Source: Yamagishiella unicocca (Eukaryota; Chlorophyta; Chlorophyceae; Chlamydomonadales; Volvocaceae). From it: a DNA stretch of 64,000 nt. Position 1 is the stretch's first letter; each line of letters opens with the position of its first letter. Location of the stretch: contig BDSL01000093.1 in assembly GCA_003116995.1 (NCBI GenBank), positions 364,181 through 428,180 on the forward strand, read 5' to 3'. Shown here one piece after another: positions 29,191 to 42,300 of the stretch. A program made the position numbers and the translations under genes. Below the pieces are notes generated by a model. The model did no database searches, was not told where the DNA came from, and saw only the letters and a list, made by a program, of their open reading frames with translations.

Positions 29191-30413
29191 ACTTCTTACG
29201 GTAGCGACAATACACGCACAAGGGGTTGATGATGGACGGAATCGAAGCTTAATCAGCACAGCGTGCAGCTGCACGCCGCCATCATCGCACGCATTACTTT
29301 CAACTGCCAGCTGCTGTTTGTTATTGGCACGGTACGTCCCCTCGGGCACAAATAAACACGCAGCCCAGCACAAACGTGCTCTATCTAAGCCATTAGCTGA
29401 TCACGACACCCACATGTATGTGGACATATGTAAGCCAAACTTCCGCTTTCTTTGTCTCCGAAACAGCCGCCTTAGCCACCTGCAGGAACGCGCATGTCTT
29501 ATTGCGTGACTGCATTCGTGCGCGGCGGCAAGGGATACGGACCTGGGCTCTCGCTCGTTCTGAAGCCCCAACGCTCCCCAAGCAACCAAGCGAAAGCAAG
29601 GAGTGGAGCAAGCTAGGCTGTCGCTCATCCTAGCTAGCAGGGTTCAACGCACCTACTCGAGGGAGCGGAATCGTTATCACTCGATCGCTGCTCAACGATG
29701 GACGCCTTTGGCAACGATCCATGGATCAACGAACGGGCTGCTGCCGGCGACCGGCGGCGGCGTGCGACCAGCATACGTACATAGCAACGGACAACGCGAT
29801 TAAAAACGTGTCACCCAAAAACGGCCGCGTGGTCGATAATGCGGTGCGTCAAAACACAGCGGTTCTGCGCTGAACATAGGAACCGCATAGAAGAGCGAGC
29901 GACACTCCCGCGGCGGCTGTAGAGTGGCGCGCACGTAGAGTGGCTCATCCGCTCATCCAAAGCACCACACTAAAACCCACCTACCACACAAACCACGCAA
30001 GCACAACTCCAATCTCGTGCATGTTTTCAACCCACGCACGGACGCAACAGCGCCGTCACTCCGTTCCCTGCAACTAGCCCTTCCTCAGCCTCGTCCAGCT
30101 CCCCCTTTACCCCATCACGTCCCCTGACGTACGTATAGTTCTCCCATCCGTCACCCCACCCCCGCTCCGCTGGCGCCCGCTCGCCAGGAACCCTACAACA
30201 CAACACTCCTTACTGTCCGCTCCCCCCAGACACCCTAGCTAACTAACAATCCTTACTGTTCGCGCCCGCCAGCCCCGCCATTGGCCCCTGGCTCCCTCGG
30301 TCGCTGCCCCTTGCTACTACTGCCCGCCGCCGCCAACGCCCCTGCGGGCGGAGCAGCAGCACCGGCAATAGCAGCACCACCAGCAGCACCGCCAAAGCCA
30401 GGAGCACCAGCAG
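29191..30413. other. Intergenic interval
   Basis: No recognisable gene. The 30000-30240 part is C-rich, as expected near the 3' end of the minus-strand gene that follows. Confidence 0.35.
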
Positions 30414-33330
30414 TCAGCTCAGGGCGCTTCCCCGGCGGAGGGGCCCCGCCAGCACCGCCCCTGTCGCCGCGCCCACCAGCAGCGTCAGCCAGGACGCCCG
30501 CCTCGAGGTGCCGGACCCACCATCGTCGCCCGCGTCCCTGCCCATTTCCCCTCCTGTTTCCCATCCTGGGTCCATGACGTCGCGCAGCTCAGCCAGGCGG
30601 TGCGGGTCGGCCAAGAAGGTGCCCCCCGCCGTCTCGCATGAGGCTCGGCTGCCGTAGCGGTCGCAGAAATCGGCGGCCTCGTTATGGGCCTTGACCCAGG
30701 GCTGAGGCGGGCCGAGGGGTGAGTGAAGGAGTGGCGCGCGCGGTGTGCGTGGGGTGAGTCTGATGGTGGAGGAGGTCTCGCTGGTAGGTTCAGCCCGCGT
30801 CCAGACAACGTAAGAGGACAGGCAGTCAGCGCGAGGCGAGGCGAGGCGGCGGAAGCAAAATAGGCCCGAAAGGCGGCTGGAGACGGCCAAAGCGGTCGGT
30901 CAGAGTGGAGCTGGGGAAGTTACCGATACCGTAGTTAATAGGGAGGGAAGCAATGAAACGCGGGGCGAGGCAAGGCGGGCAGCGCACTGGACAGCAGTAA
31001 CGTCGCTGCAGGCAGTGGGACGTGCGCGCGGACGCACCCCTCGCTCGACAATAGCGTGCAGCAACGGCTGTGTCCCTCGCTTTCTCGGAAAGGATCCGAT
31101 TCGCGTCCGGCAGGGAGGAAATCAAGGAGTGGCCCGGCAGGTGGAGGCGAAGGCCGAACCCAAGACGGGCTGCCAACGCACCCCCATTTGGCGCCCTGAA
31201 TGTAAGGCGGCGGCGTCTCCCTTCCTAATACCACTGATGCACGCCCTCCCTCCCTCCCTCCTCCGTCCATGCATTCGAAACGTCTGTTCTAAACGGTTTC
31301 CTTCTCGCACCCACGGGCTTTCCTCGCAACCCTCCCTCCTCCCTTCCCTCCACTAACGCGGCCCCCCAGCGCCGCCTGCCACCGAGCGACGCACGTGCCG
31401 CTGCCCTCGTCCCACCGCCACCGAGCGACGCACGTACGTCATTGGGGTCGTACAGCGCGGCCGCCAGGACGTCGTCGTCGACGCCGCACGTGCCGGTGCC
31501 CTCGTCCCACCGGCAGCCGGCGGCGGCGGAACATGCGGTCGGCGAGGAGGCCCGCTCCGCGGCGGCGCAGGCGGCGGTAGCTGCTGCCAGTGCGGGCAGC
31601 AGCCCCTCCACCCCCTGGCAGTGCCCCACCAGGTCGCGCTGCATGAGGCCGCTCTAAGGTAGGGACGGGTGGGATTGAGTGGCAATGTAGGGTTTAGAGC
31701 TTTGGGTTCAGGGCTCAGGGTCTAGGGATTTGGGTCTAGGGACACGAAGGCCCCCTGCTGCCAGGCAGGCCCCCCTGCTGCCAGGCCCCCTGCTGCCAGG
31801 CCCCCTGCTGCCAGGCCCCCTGCTGCCAGGCCCCCTGCTGCCAGGCCCCCTGCTGCCAGGCCCCCTGCTGCCAGGCCCCCTGCTCCCAGGCCCCCTGCTC
31901 CCAGGCCCCCTGCTACCAGGCCCCCTGCTGCTCACCCCCGGGTTGGCCTCCATGGCCCGCTGCAGTCGGGCGAGTGAGTCGTCCTGGGTGACCCAGCGGG
32001 CTACGCACAGCCCGTCAGAGCCTTCCATGTCTGCATTCCACGTTGGCAGGAGGGGAGGGCATGAGACGGGCAATGAAACGGCGTATGAGACGGTGAATGG
32101 CACGGGCCGCAGAGTCCGGCCAAGATACGCACCTGCGACTCCGTCCGACCTCCCCCATTGAGCCACCCATCCACGCAGCCAGCTACCCACCCAGCCACCC
32201 AGCCGCCCACCTAACCACCCACCAGCCGTGTTGTAGGTCACCAGCGCCGCCAGCTGCACGAACGACCGGGCCGCAGCCCCCAGTCCGGTCAGTTGCGCCG
32301 GGGTCAGGAAGGTGCAGTCGGCGCCGGCAGTCGCGGCACAGTCGGCTGGCTGGCTGCCGGCTGCCATGGCGCAGCGGGCGGAGGAGTCCAGCAGCGAGCC
32401 GCCACAGTAGAGGCGGTCGCGGAGGACCTGAGGACGAGGAGGCGAGGACGAGGACGAGGAGGCGAGGAAGTGAGGACGAGGACGAGGAGGCGAGGAGGTG
32501 AGGACGAGGATGCGAGGACGAGGATGCGAGGACGAGGAGGCGAGGACGAGGAGGCGAGGAGGTGAGGACGAGGACGAGGAGGCGAGGAGGTGAGGACGAG
32601 GACGAGGAGGCGAGGGCGAGGACGAGCGCCAGGGTTAGGCGGTGCACGGTGCACGGTGCAGCTCGCTCTGGCTCACTGAGCCCCCCACCTGCACACATAT
32701 CGTGTTGTGGCGTGATTTGGGCATAAACGAAATTGCCAAGTGCGTTGCACATAGCTGGACACCGGCGATTCGCCCGGTGGCAGAAGAATTACAAAAACTA
32801 CGGCGGAAATGATTCATGTTTACGAACGCTACCCGTCAGACGGAGCTCCTGGCAGCACCGTCCGACTGGGTCAGCCTGACTGGGTCACGCTAACGCCGTG
32901 ACGAACATTTCACGAACCACAACATGTCACGAATCACAACATGTCGCGTAAACGGTCGATTTTGCACACCCCCGCACACGCGCGGTTCGTTTGCCGGATG
33001 CTTCCTTGCCAACCCACGGCTCGCTCCTGTCTGAGGGTCCACTCCCGCAGCTCGTGGATGGGTGCGGCTGTGTCGCTAGGTGTCATCGCACGGCACCCGC
33101 CCACCCACCGCAAAACGTCTGTTCTAAACGGTTTTTTGGGACATCCACGCGCACGGGTCTTCCTCGAACCCACCCACCTGCGGGTCGTACGCGGCGCTGT
33201 CGGACAGGTAGCAGCCGGCGCCCGTCCGATCCCACGAGCACGAGTCTGACGCCGTAGCGAAGCAGGCCGCTTCCGTTTCGTGCGACCAGCACACACTGGA
33301 CTTGTACTTCATGAGAGCTAGGATCCTTTT
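30414..33330 (-). CDS. Cys-rich, probably secreted or surface-anchored protein; 5' end unresolved
   Basis: Five exons with consistent phases were found on the minus strand: about 33330-33178, 32427-32223, 32030-31936, 31653-31438 and 30701-30414 (TGA 30416-30414). Donors GCAG|GTGGGT, GCTG|GTGGGT, GGGG|GTGAGC and TGAC|GTACGT and acceptors CCTCAG, ATGCAG, CCTTAG and GCCTCAG frame the introns. Cysteine modules C-x7-8-C-x5-7-C-x-W-x6-7-C recur (exon 1: DSCSWDRTGAGC; exon 4: AGCRWDEGTGTC), resembling PSI/EGF-like extracellular modules. The C-terminus has a hydrophobic stretch (WLTLLVGAATGAVLAG), suggesting a membrane or GPI anchor. The start exon with a signal peptide was not identified. Function unknown. 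It lies upstream of, and divergent from, the HDAC gene. Confidence 0.6.
31757..31925. repeat. 15-bp minisatellite in an intron
   Basis: The unit CCAGGCCCCCTGCTG is repeated about eleven times with few variants, within the intron between the third and fourth known exons of the minus-strand gene. Confidence 0.95.
32428..32625. repeat. GAGGACGAGGAGGC purine-rich minisatellite in an intron
   Basis: Irregular repeats of GAGGACGAGGAGGCGA/GGTGAGGACGAG directly upstream, on the minus strand, of the acceptor of the second known exon. On the transcript it forms a long CT-rich tract before the splice site. Confidence 0.9.
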
Positions 33331-33609
33331 TAGGCCGCAGGAGAGGGCGGGGAAGAGGGCAGGCAGGTGGGGGCGGGGGAGAGGGCAGGCAGGGAATGTG
33401 GCGATGGGAGAGGGCAAGGCGTGGGTTTGCTATGCGAGCGTGACTGAAAGGGTTCGTCGCTTATCAAGTAAGGTTGTTGGGCTGGCACTGTGCCCTGCCC
33501 TGGCGTGACCGGTCTCGCAGAACCCAGCGCTGCAACCAAGCAAGCGAGCACACGTCCTCCACTTATTTAGTGCCGTCAGTCAGCATGTGGATGAGGCAAG
33601 GGCATCAGT
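33331..33609. other. Probable 5' part of the Cys-rich gene, not resolved
   Basis: A minus-strand frame here (33330-33551) begins with a hydrophobic stretch (LACLVAALGSARPV) that could be part of a signal peptide, but it lacks an ATG and I found no clean splice to the next exon. Confidence 0.3.
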
Positions 33610-33690
33610 GCTAGGGGCCCAGTGGCTAGAATAGGGGTGCACCTAACGCCCGTTGGGTCCCGGTGCAATCCTGTTTGGACATCAAAACCC
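33610..33690 (+). repeat. Possible tRNA-derived SINE head
   Basis: GGGGCCCAGTGGCTAGAATAGG resembles an A box with D arm, and GGTCCCGGTGCAATCCTG about 35 nt later resembles a B box. Acceptor stems do not pair, so it is not a functional tRNA. Confidence 0.3.
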
Positions 33691-36348
33691 AGGAGGAGTT
33701 AGGCTTTGCGCAGCCAAGTTGCCCGGGCTCGCCTCTATTGGGAGTATTCAATGAAATCGATAGACTCGAGAATGCGCGAAGTCATACCTTTTGCTGACCG
33801 CGCGCACGTCGCGGTGCAGTTCCAGTGGCTAGGCCATATAACCGCGACCACCTTATTGTACTGTATGCAACTCACCTAGCGCTGACGCTCGGTGGACGGC
33901 CAGCCAGAGTCAAAATGAAGTATCCGTTCACGTCACACATTCCTCCCCCGGCAATGCTGTTAGTGGAATTCAACCAGGTGCATTTCGTATGTGTTGTCGT
34001 GCCCAGCAGGGCACGACCCCGTGTAGTTCGAGCGCTCACGTATGCGCTGGCAATGTGGCGCTTCCGCGCTTCCAAGCTTTGCGCCTGGCGCAAATGTGGG
34101 TTAAGTGTAACCACACTTGCCGATGTGCATCTACAGGAAAACAGCAGGAACAACAGCAGCAGAACGAATGCAGACGGCCTTCCCTGGTTTCCATAACTAC
34201 AAAGTCGGAGGTCCATGAATACGCGGGAAAACGTTTATGTGAGAGGATTTCAAATGCATTGTTTACTGTACCTGCTGGAGTCTTTGTCTTCTGAATGAGA
34301 GTACGAGAAGTGAAGCTGAGAACCTGTGCGGACGGCTGCCAAGGTTTCGGAACCAATATAGCATGTGCGAAAGTACCAGCTTTCAGCGCAATGCGCAGAA
34401 GCTAGGAATTATAGCAGCAAATAAGAGAAGCGCAAGAGTACTTCACGACAGGTGCAATCCATTCTGAATTTAAGTAAGGTCTATGCTTGCCTATGCCACC
34501 ATATGCCGCTCCCGCACGTTTAGGTTAAGCTTGCCCAGCATCGGCATCAATCCATTCCTCCATGGCCTTCTGTACTTCCGTCATTCTTTTCGCTGGGCTG
34601 CCAGCTATCTTGCTCGACCTTGCTTAACTAGCCAAAACAGAACGAAGCCTCCCGGGTGGAGCCACAGGCAAGGACCTGAAACCAAGGCTCGCTGTACACG
34701 CTCTGCTGAGCCCTGCTGCTGGCTACACGGCGGGTCTTAGTGAGGCAGGCTTCGGCGGGCTCAGCCGGCACCCTGCTGGGCTCGCTGGGCTTCGCATAGA
34801 GGCAACTAACCTTGGGAGCCCTGAATTTGTTTCGTGGCCGGGATGGGGCCGGTGGCAGCCGAAGGCGGCGCTCTGGCCCACTGCTAGCTGGGGCCTCCCT
34901 CGTGGCCAGTTGTGGCATCGTCATGTGTCGGCAATCACCGAAGTGCCAGGCGAAAGGAGAGCTGACGTTTCAGACGGGAAAGTAAAGTGGGGGCTCAGCA
35001 CTCTCAGCATGATCGACCTAGCGCTTTCGTCTAGTTTCGAATTCGTCCCCATCGCTGTTCCCTGCCTGCAGTTAAGAGCTTCCGTTCCCACACCAGCTGG
35101 CAAGCGACAGCCGTTTTAGTGATTATAACACAGTGTCTCTATCTGAGGCTGGAAGCGCACTGGAAGCGATGATCGCCGTGCACGCATGGCAGGCCCGGGA
35201 AACGCGGCCCCAAGCCTCGTTAGTTGTAGCGTGCGAGGCCCAGTTCGAACGCTATGCGCGATTTTTATTATCGTACGAACGCGATGGACACTTTGCTGGA
35301 CGGACGGCCAGCAGTGCACTCTGAGCCAGGCAGCAGATTGCATGGGTGCGCGCGGCCCTGTATGATGCGCATGGCACGGCATAACCACAGGCTGAAGTTT
35401 TGGGATGACTATTTTCGTGCTGTACGCGGTATTTTGACACGCTACACAGCAGCGGTGCCCAGTACAATGCTTGGTCGGAAGCCCGGGTGTGCGCCATCTT
35501 GAACTGTAATGACTGCGGCCCAGGGCTAAATACAGGTCAAACGTAGCGAGGCTCAATCCCAGCAGTTAATAAACAGCGGCGTGGGGCCGCTGCAGCCCTG
35601 ACACGCCTCCAAGAGTGGCCTGGGCTTGAAGATTTAACAGCCTGTGCCGTCGGCTCTTCGGGAGGTGATACATTGCCTTTCGGTGGCGGATAACCTGACA
35701 TGGTTGTTGCGAACGGCGCAAATGTCACCGGCACACGCGCGCACAGGAGCAGCTGCGCCGCACCGCCGGCCTACCTGGTAGGGCAGTATGGTGCGACGCC
35801 TACATGCCTCTACGTTCACGTATGTCATGCAGCGAGGATCGTTGAACCTTGCGGCCGGCTGTGTGCCTATGGCCCATGGAGGACATCGCAGCAAGGCAAC
35901 GGCCCCGGAGGGCACCAATACGCGCTCATTGCTGCTGCTCGGTTTCAAGTCCTTCCAGATTCTGCGCCTCGGGACGACTTTTGCAATGCTTCGGATTGTC
36001 GTGTGCGGTCACGTGTAACAGCACTGCCGATGGCTTCGGCTTTCCAAACGGCTAATCGTTGTCAACTTTGGCAAGGGCTTCTTGAAGGGCTATCACACCA
36101 GGGTATGTACAGTAGCAGATGTCAAGCGGAAGGGCATGCGTCCATCCTGAACTCCATCTGTGCCGACTATACGCCATAGTACGAGGCACCGTCGTACAGA
36201 AATTCGACTTGGGTTGCTAGCTTTCGGAAATTGAATATACAGTTTACCCTTGACAACGTTGCTTCTAGGTCGACGTTAACCTCGGTACCGTTGGCCTGGT
36301 CTGGCTTTTTGTTGCCAGACCCGCAGTTGAGCCTCCGGACTTCTCGCG
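33691..36348. other. Intergenic region upstream of the HDAC gene
   Basis: Many frames of 60-160 codons exist on both strands but none has recognisable protein sequence or consistent splice structure. The promoters of the divergent Cys-rich gene and the HDAC gene should lie in it. No TATA box could be assigned with confidence. Confidence 0.35.
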
Positions 36349-39300
36349 ATGACAGAGACGTCGGATTCTAGCTTCGATGGGACTGATGGCTCCTCCCTGA
36401 CCTCGTGAGTTGATGCAAAGAGGGTGCATTTCAGCATTGATGTTAGATTGCGGACCGCCGGGCAGCATGCTGGCGTCGTTTGTTCTACAATTAGGAACAT
36501 AATTCTTTTCAAGATTGGTAGGATTAGCCTTCTGGTTACGAAATATCCATTTTGGCGGCAAATAAGTGCTCGGCGCGCAAGGACACCATAGGACGACAAT
36601 CGCTGCCATGTGTCCCCCTGTTACTTTCCTGTCATGGATGCAGCGCCTTGCATAATGAAGCCGAGTCCGGCGGTGCTCGGTCCCTGGAGCGCCTGCTGGG
36701 CCTATCCGACGAGGTACGCGTATACTGTTTATCCGTATCCATGCAAATCAGATCACTGCCTGCCGCTGGACGGACCTAGCAGCCAAGCAACCATGGGTCT
36801 CTCCGTGGGGCGACCTAAACCCTCCTCCTGGACCCTAGGAAAGAACCCCCATCCTATACGTCGGCTCGCGGGTGTCAAGGATATGGTCCTTCGGATGTGG
36901 TGATGCAGCTGCTGAGCCTTTCCTGTTCGGCTACTCGCTACTCTTAACTCCCCCTTCCCACATACACGGCATCCGACGCATCCCTCCCACGGCGCTGAGG
37001 ACTCGACTCGCCTCTCTCCGGGCTCTCAGGAACGATGGGGACGACTCGAACCTGAGTGCAAAGTCCGTGAGATACCAGTACTGTCACGAAGGAGAGCTTT
37101 CAGCGCACGCAGCATATGCCTGCGTGGGTCGGCCCCCTCCCTCCCCCCCCGCATGCGCCCACAAACTAGGTGCCCGCCGACCATGCGCTAGCTATTCTGT
37201 TCTTTTCGCGTCAACGGTTTGTATGCCACCGTTACTCCCACGTGCCTCCACGGCGCTCCGCCGAGCAGTACGACAGACGCGCTGCGGCACTGCGCCTGAA
37301 CCTGTCCACCGCACCCCTTTGTGCCAGCCCGCGCTTGCCCTTGGCAGGCGCCCGCCCCTTCCCCCCACGGACTCCCATTCGCCATTAGTTGCTGCCCTCC
37401 GTTTCCTTTGTCCTGTATCCAGGTCTTCTCTCCACCCCCCCTCGTACACCCACCTCCACTCCCCCCTCCGCCCGGCTCCCTTCCGCAGCCCGTGTTGAAA
37501 CCCCCCCTTCCCCCGCTTGCCCCCCCGGCTTCAGTGCCGACCCACGGGTCTCCTCTCATACCCGGCCCCCGGCTTCGGCCCGTCCCCTCCCCTCCCTGCA
37601 GTCTGCACCCCTGGGCGCCCTCTTCCGGCGCTTGGTGAACAGTGTGGACCGCAATGGCTGCACCCCGCTGCACCTGGCCATCATCAATGGTGGGCCAGAG
37701 GGGGACGGGAGGGGGGAGGGGCCAGGGGGACGGGTGGGCCAGGGGGACGGGAGGGGGGAGGGGCCAGGGGGACGGGTGGGCCAGGGGGACGGGAGGGGGG
37801 GGGGGCCAGGGGGACGGGTGGGCCAGGGGGACGGGTGGGCCAGGGGGACGGGTGGGCCAGGGGGGGGCCGGGTATCGAGGAAAACCCGTGTGGGTTGGGC
37901 GGGGACATGAGGCGGGTATGCCGGGCGGAGGTTGGGGCCCCCAGAGGGGTGCAGCCACATGAGGTCATCTGCACGGAGGGGTTGACGCCAGTGATGGGGG
38001 TTTCACGCGGAAGAGTGAAACCTAGCCCTGCCAGCCCTCCTCGCCCTCCTCGCCGTCGACCACCTCTTTACATCGCTGTCTTTCACTAGCACTCCCCTAC
38101 AAACCGGACCCCACTACCACCTGCCGCCACCCAACACGACAACCCGCAGCTGTCCTCTGTCCGCTACACGGGTCGTCCTTCCAACCTCCTCCCCCCAAGT
38201 GCTGACCCACGGCCCCCCCTCCTGGATTCGCGGATCTAATACCTTCCTTCTAGATTTGCGGATCTAATACCCCCCCCTGGATTCGCGGATCTAATACCCC
38301 CCTCCCCGGCCGGCCACCCTAGTCCAGTAGCATGCGCGCGCGCCCCGGTGTCCGAAGGCTATGCGCCCACTACGTTTCCCCAGTCGCGTTACCGGTTCTC
38401 TTATGCCACCCCCACCTCCAACCCAGGCCACCCCGCCTGCGTGTCGGTGCTGCTCCGCGGGGGGGCCTCAGCGGACAAGCCGTGCGACGGCAGCCCCCCG
38501 CTGGCGCTGGCCGCCTGCCTGGCGCTGAGCGCCTCCGAGGAGAGGGCGGCCGCAGCGGATGCTTGCGTGGACGCGCTGTTGCAGGCGGGGGCGGATCCGC
38601 ACGACAGGTAACGGAGGGGCGGAGGGGCGGATCCGCACGACAGGTAACGGAGGGGCGGAGGGGCGGATCCGCACGACGGGTAACGGAGGGGCGGGCGGTT
38701 GGGAAAGACGGGTAAAATGTCCGGACACCCCCCCAATAACTTGTACGTTATTATTCAGCAGCACCTCCCCTCCGTGTAATCGCCAGCGGTACCGTCTTGG
38801 AAGGTGCCACCATTTTCATCGCCCTTTAGTTTGTCGGCCGTGGATTCGCGGAAATAATTATCCCCGCCCCCCCAACCCGCGGTCTCCTGTGGGTGGTGTT
38901 TTGCTTTAGAGAGGCTTCCGCACCCCCCCTGCCTTAACTCTCCGACCATGACCCATTTTGATGCCCAGGGACGACGGCGGCCGCACGCCCCTGCATTGGG
39001 CGGCGTGCGCGGGGCGCCAGAAGCTGGTGGCTCTGCTGCTGGACGCCGCTGCAGCCGTCCAGCGCGAACAGCTGGCGACCGCGGTGGAGGCGGCGGCGGC
39101 CGGTGGCGGAAGCGGAAGCGTCGCGGGGGGCCTGTCGGCGCTTGGGCGACCGGAGCACATCCTCATGTACCTGGTGCGGTGGGAATGGCAGGGAGGACGG
39201 GGGCGTGAGGAAACACGGGTCCGAGTAGATAACCGGTTAAGACATACGTTTAGATGGTAGATAACCGGTTAAGACATAAGACATACGTATAGATGGTAGA

Positions 39301-42300
39301 TAACCGGTTAAGACATAAGACATACGTTTAGATGGTAGAGAACCGGTTGAGACATAAGACATACGTTTAGATGGTAGGTAACCGGTTGAGACATAAGACA
39401 TACGTTTAGATGGTAGGTAACCGGTTGAGACATAAGACATACGTTTAGATGGTAGGTAACCGGTTGAGACATAAGACATACGTTTAGATGGTAGGTAACC
39501 GGTTGAGACATAAGACATACGTTTAGATGGTAGGTAACCGCTTGAGACATAAGACATACGTTTAGATGGTAGATAACCGGTTGAGACATAAGACATACGT
39601 TTAGATGGTAGGTAACCGGTTGAGACATACGTTTAGAGATGCATAATGGAGGATTGGGAGGAGGACGCGTTGGGGCCGCGTCGTACAGATGACGGGGGGA
39701 GGAGGTGCATGGGGAGAGGAGATTTGGGGGGAGGGGAGGGGTGTGTTTTGTTTCGAGGGGTTACCGGGGTTGGTGTCGTAGGGGTTGCTTGGCGTGTAGC
39801 GAAGAGAGGGAGGCCGGTACCGAGTACGCACCTTCTAGCAGGAACTGCTTGACTTTCAAACTGCTCCTCCCTTCCTCTCTTCCTCCCCGCCTCCCGTCTG
39901 GGGGGCGGTCGAGGGCGGTTGAGGGCGGTTGGGGACGGTTGAGGGCGGTTCAAAAATGGGGCTGGTCTCTCCGGATGTGGGGACCGCCAGCAGTCAACGA
40001 GTGAATCCCGTAGCATTGGGCCCAGGTGGCCTCGGGCGGGCAATCTCGGCAGCACGCTTCGGAATCAGGCAGGCGGAGGTCTCCCATGTCGTGTAACCGG
40101 GTTTTGGTTTTTCGTGTACCCCCCACCCCGCCCCCGAAGGATCAAGACGGCCACACCGCCCTGCACCTGGCCGCCAAGTTCGGCCACGGCGAAGTGGCCG
40201 CCCAGCTGTATTTGGCGGCGAATGAGTCGGGCGACGAGGCCGCCACCACGGCGGCGGCGCTGGCAAAGGCTGCGGCGGAGGCCGCAGAGGCCGCAAAGGC
40301 TGCGGAGGCCGAGTCGGCCGCAGCTGCTGCGGCCGCGGAGGCCGCCGCCGCTGCTGCGGCTGCGGAGTCCACAGCGGCAGCTGCGGCTGCGCCGCCGCCG
40401 CTGCCTGACGGCACCGAAGGCGCTTCGGCGCCGGCGCAGCCGCCGGCTGCGCCGCCGGCGGAGCCGCCGACTGCAGCCGCCCTGGCGTCGCTCCTCCCGG
40501 TTTGCGACCCCGTCGCGCTAGCTCGCATCCGGACGAAGCTGGAGGGCCACACGGCTATCCACTTGGCAGCGCTGCACGGCAGGGGGGAGGTGATCCACCA
40601 GCTGCTGGAGGCGGTGGCGGCGGTTGCGGGCCGCAGGGACGCGGAGGCACAGCCGTTGGTCACGGCGCTGTTGGCGGTTGGAGACAGGAGAAACCGTCCG
40701 GCTGCGGACTTGGCGCGCCGGCGGGGGCACACTGTGAGCTGGTTCGAATTTATGGTTTGGGATTTTGGGATTTAGGGTTCTAGGGCCTCAGGGAGTTAGG
40801 GATTTAGGGTTTTAGGGCCTCAACTGCATTGCCGTTGACGCGTCTTGTTGGGTAATGGTGGTAGCGGGCGTTACGCTTATCGTCCGCCTTGGGCAAGGGG
40901 GTTAGCAGTAGCGGGAGCTGGAGTCCCTCTGGTGGTGGTCGTGGCGGTGTTGGACGTGGCGGTGGCGGTGGTTGTCGTGGCGGTGGTGGTCGTGGCGGTG
41001 GTGGTGGTGGTGGTGGTTTGCTCTAGTGGGAGGCACCCACTATTGAAACGCCCTCTCCCTGATCCGACCCCTCCCCCTCCTGTCCCCCTCCTCCTGTGTT
41101 TTCCTAAAGGCCTTGGCGACCGCTCTGGCGGATGCGGCCGCAGGCTCACCCTTCGTACCTCCGCCGCCGCCGTCGGCAGCTGACTCGACCTCGGACCCCG
41201 CCTCCGTCCGCCGCACGCTGCTGCTGGCGCCCGAGGAGTGCCTCCTGCACCGCACAGCTCCGGAACCATTCGTGCGGGGGGGTTCGGAGCCGCCCCCGGA
41301 GAACGTCAAACGGCTGCATGTGCTGACACGGCCAGGTGTGTGTGGGGCTGTGGGGCTGTGTGTGACTAGCAAGTAGCCAGGGCGTTCGGTTGAATTCGGT
41401 AGTTAGTTCAGGACGTTGGGTACGGCCGAGTGCGTGGGAACCGGGGGTAGCTTCATCATCCCGCCGTCATCGAACCTTAACTCTTCCAGGAACATTAAAA
41501 AACGTAATCCAAATCCAAATCCACCTGTCGATCCCGAAACCCGCAGTCAGCGGCATCCTCCACAACTCCGAGTTCGCGGACTTGGAGTGGCGTACCACCG
41601 GCGTGCCGCAGGTACGACGCTCGCGTATAAGGCCCGCCCGCCTTCCGTACGGATTTGACGTCAAATCCGTACGGATTTGACGTCATGGGACGGCATTTGA
41701 CGTCTTGGGACGGCATCCCATCCCATCAAAAGCGTTACGTCATCGGGAAACGATGTATTTCCGCGGACGCGAAAGGAAATCTCCTCCTTTCCAGTTGCGC
41801 GTATCCAGGCTCGCCCAGCCCGGACCCCGGACCCCGGTTCAAATCCGTGCTGTCCCGCCCGCAGGCCGCCATGGTGGACGTGCTCAAGTGCCACGACTGG
41901 TCGTACGTGAGGGGGGTCATCCAGGTGCGGTACGGCACGTGGCAGTGCGTGATCGACAGCCCAGCTTACCGGGGTGTGTTTGTGTGTTTGTGTGTTTGTG
42001 TGTTTGTGTGTTTGTGTGTTTGTGTGTTTGTGTGTTTGTGTGTTTGTGTGTTTGTGTGTTTGTGTGGGCAAACAAGGAACCGCTTACGGGGTGGTGTGTG
42101 CGTGTGTGGGGCATACAAACCGGTTACGCGGCAAGGATAGGATAGCCCAGCTTACGGGGGGTTTGATAAGAGAAGCCGCGTATCCACGGCCGACAAACCG
42201 AGGGCGGTAAAGGTGATGGTCCAGTGGCGCGCCAAAGAGTGGACCAGCTTACGGGGGGGATGACTTCTAATGTTTTTGTCAGCTTTTCGCAGAGGCGCGG

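Noticed and set aside
31708..32367. 219-codon minus-strand frame through the 15-bp minisatellite
   Set aside because: It reads across two introns; the ends coincide with exons of the Cys-rich gene and the middle is repeat translation.
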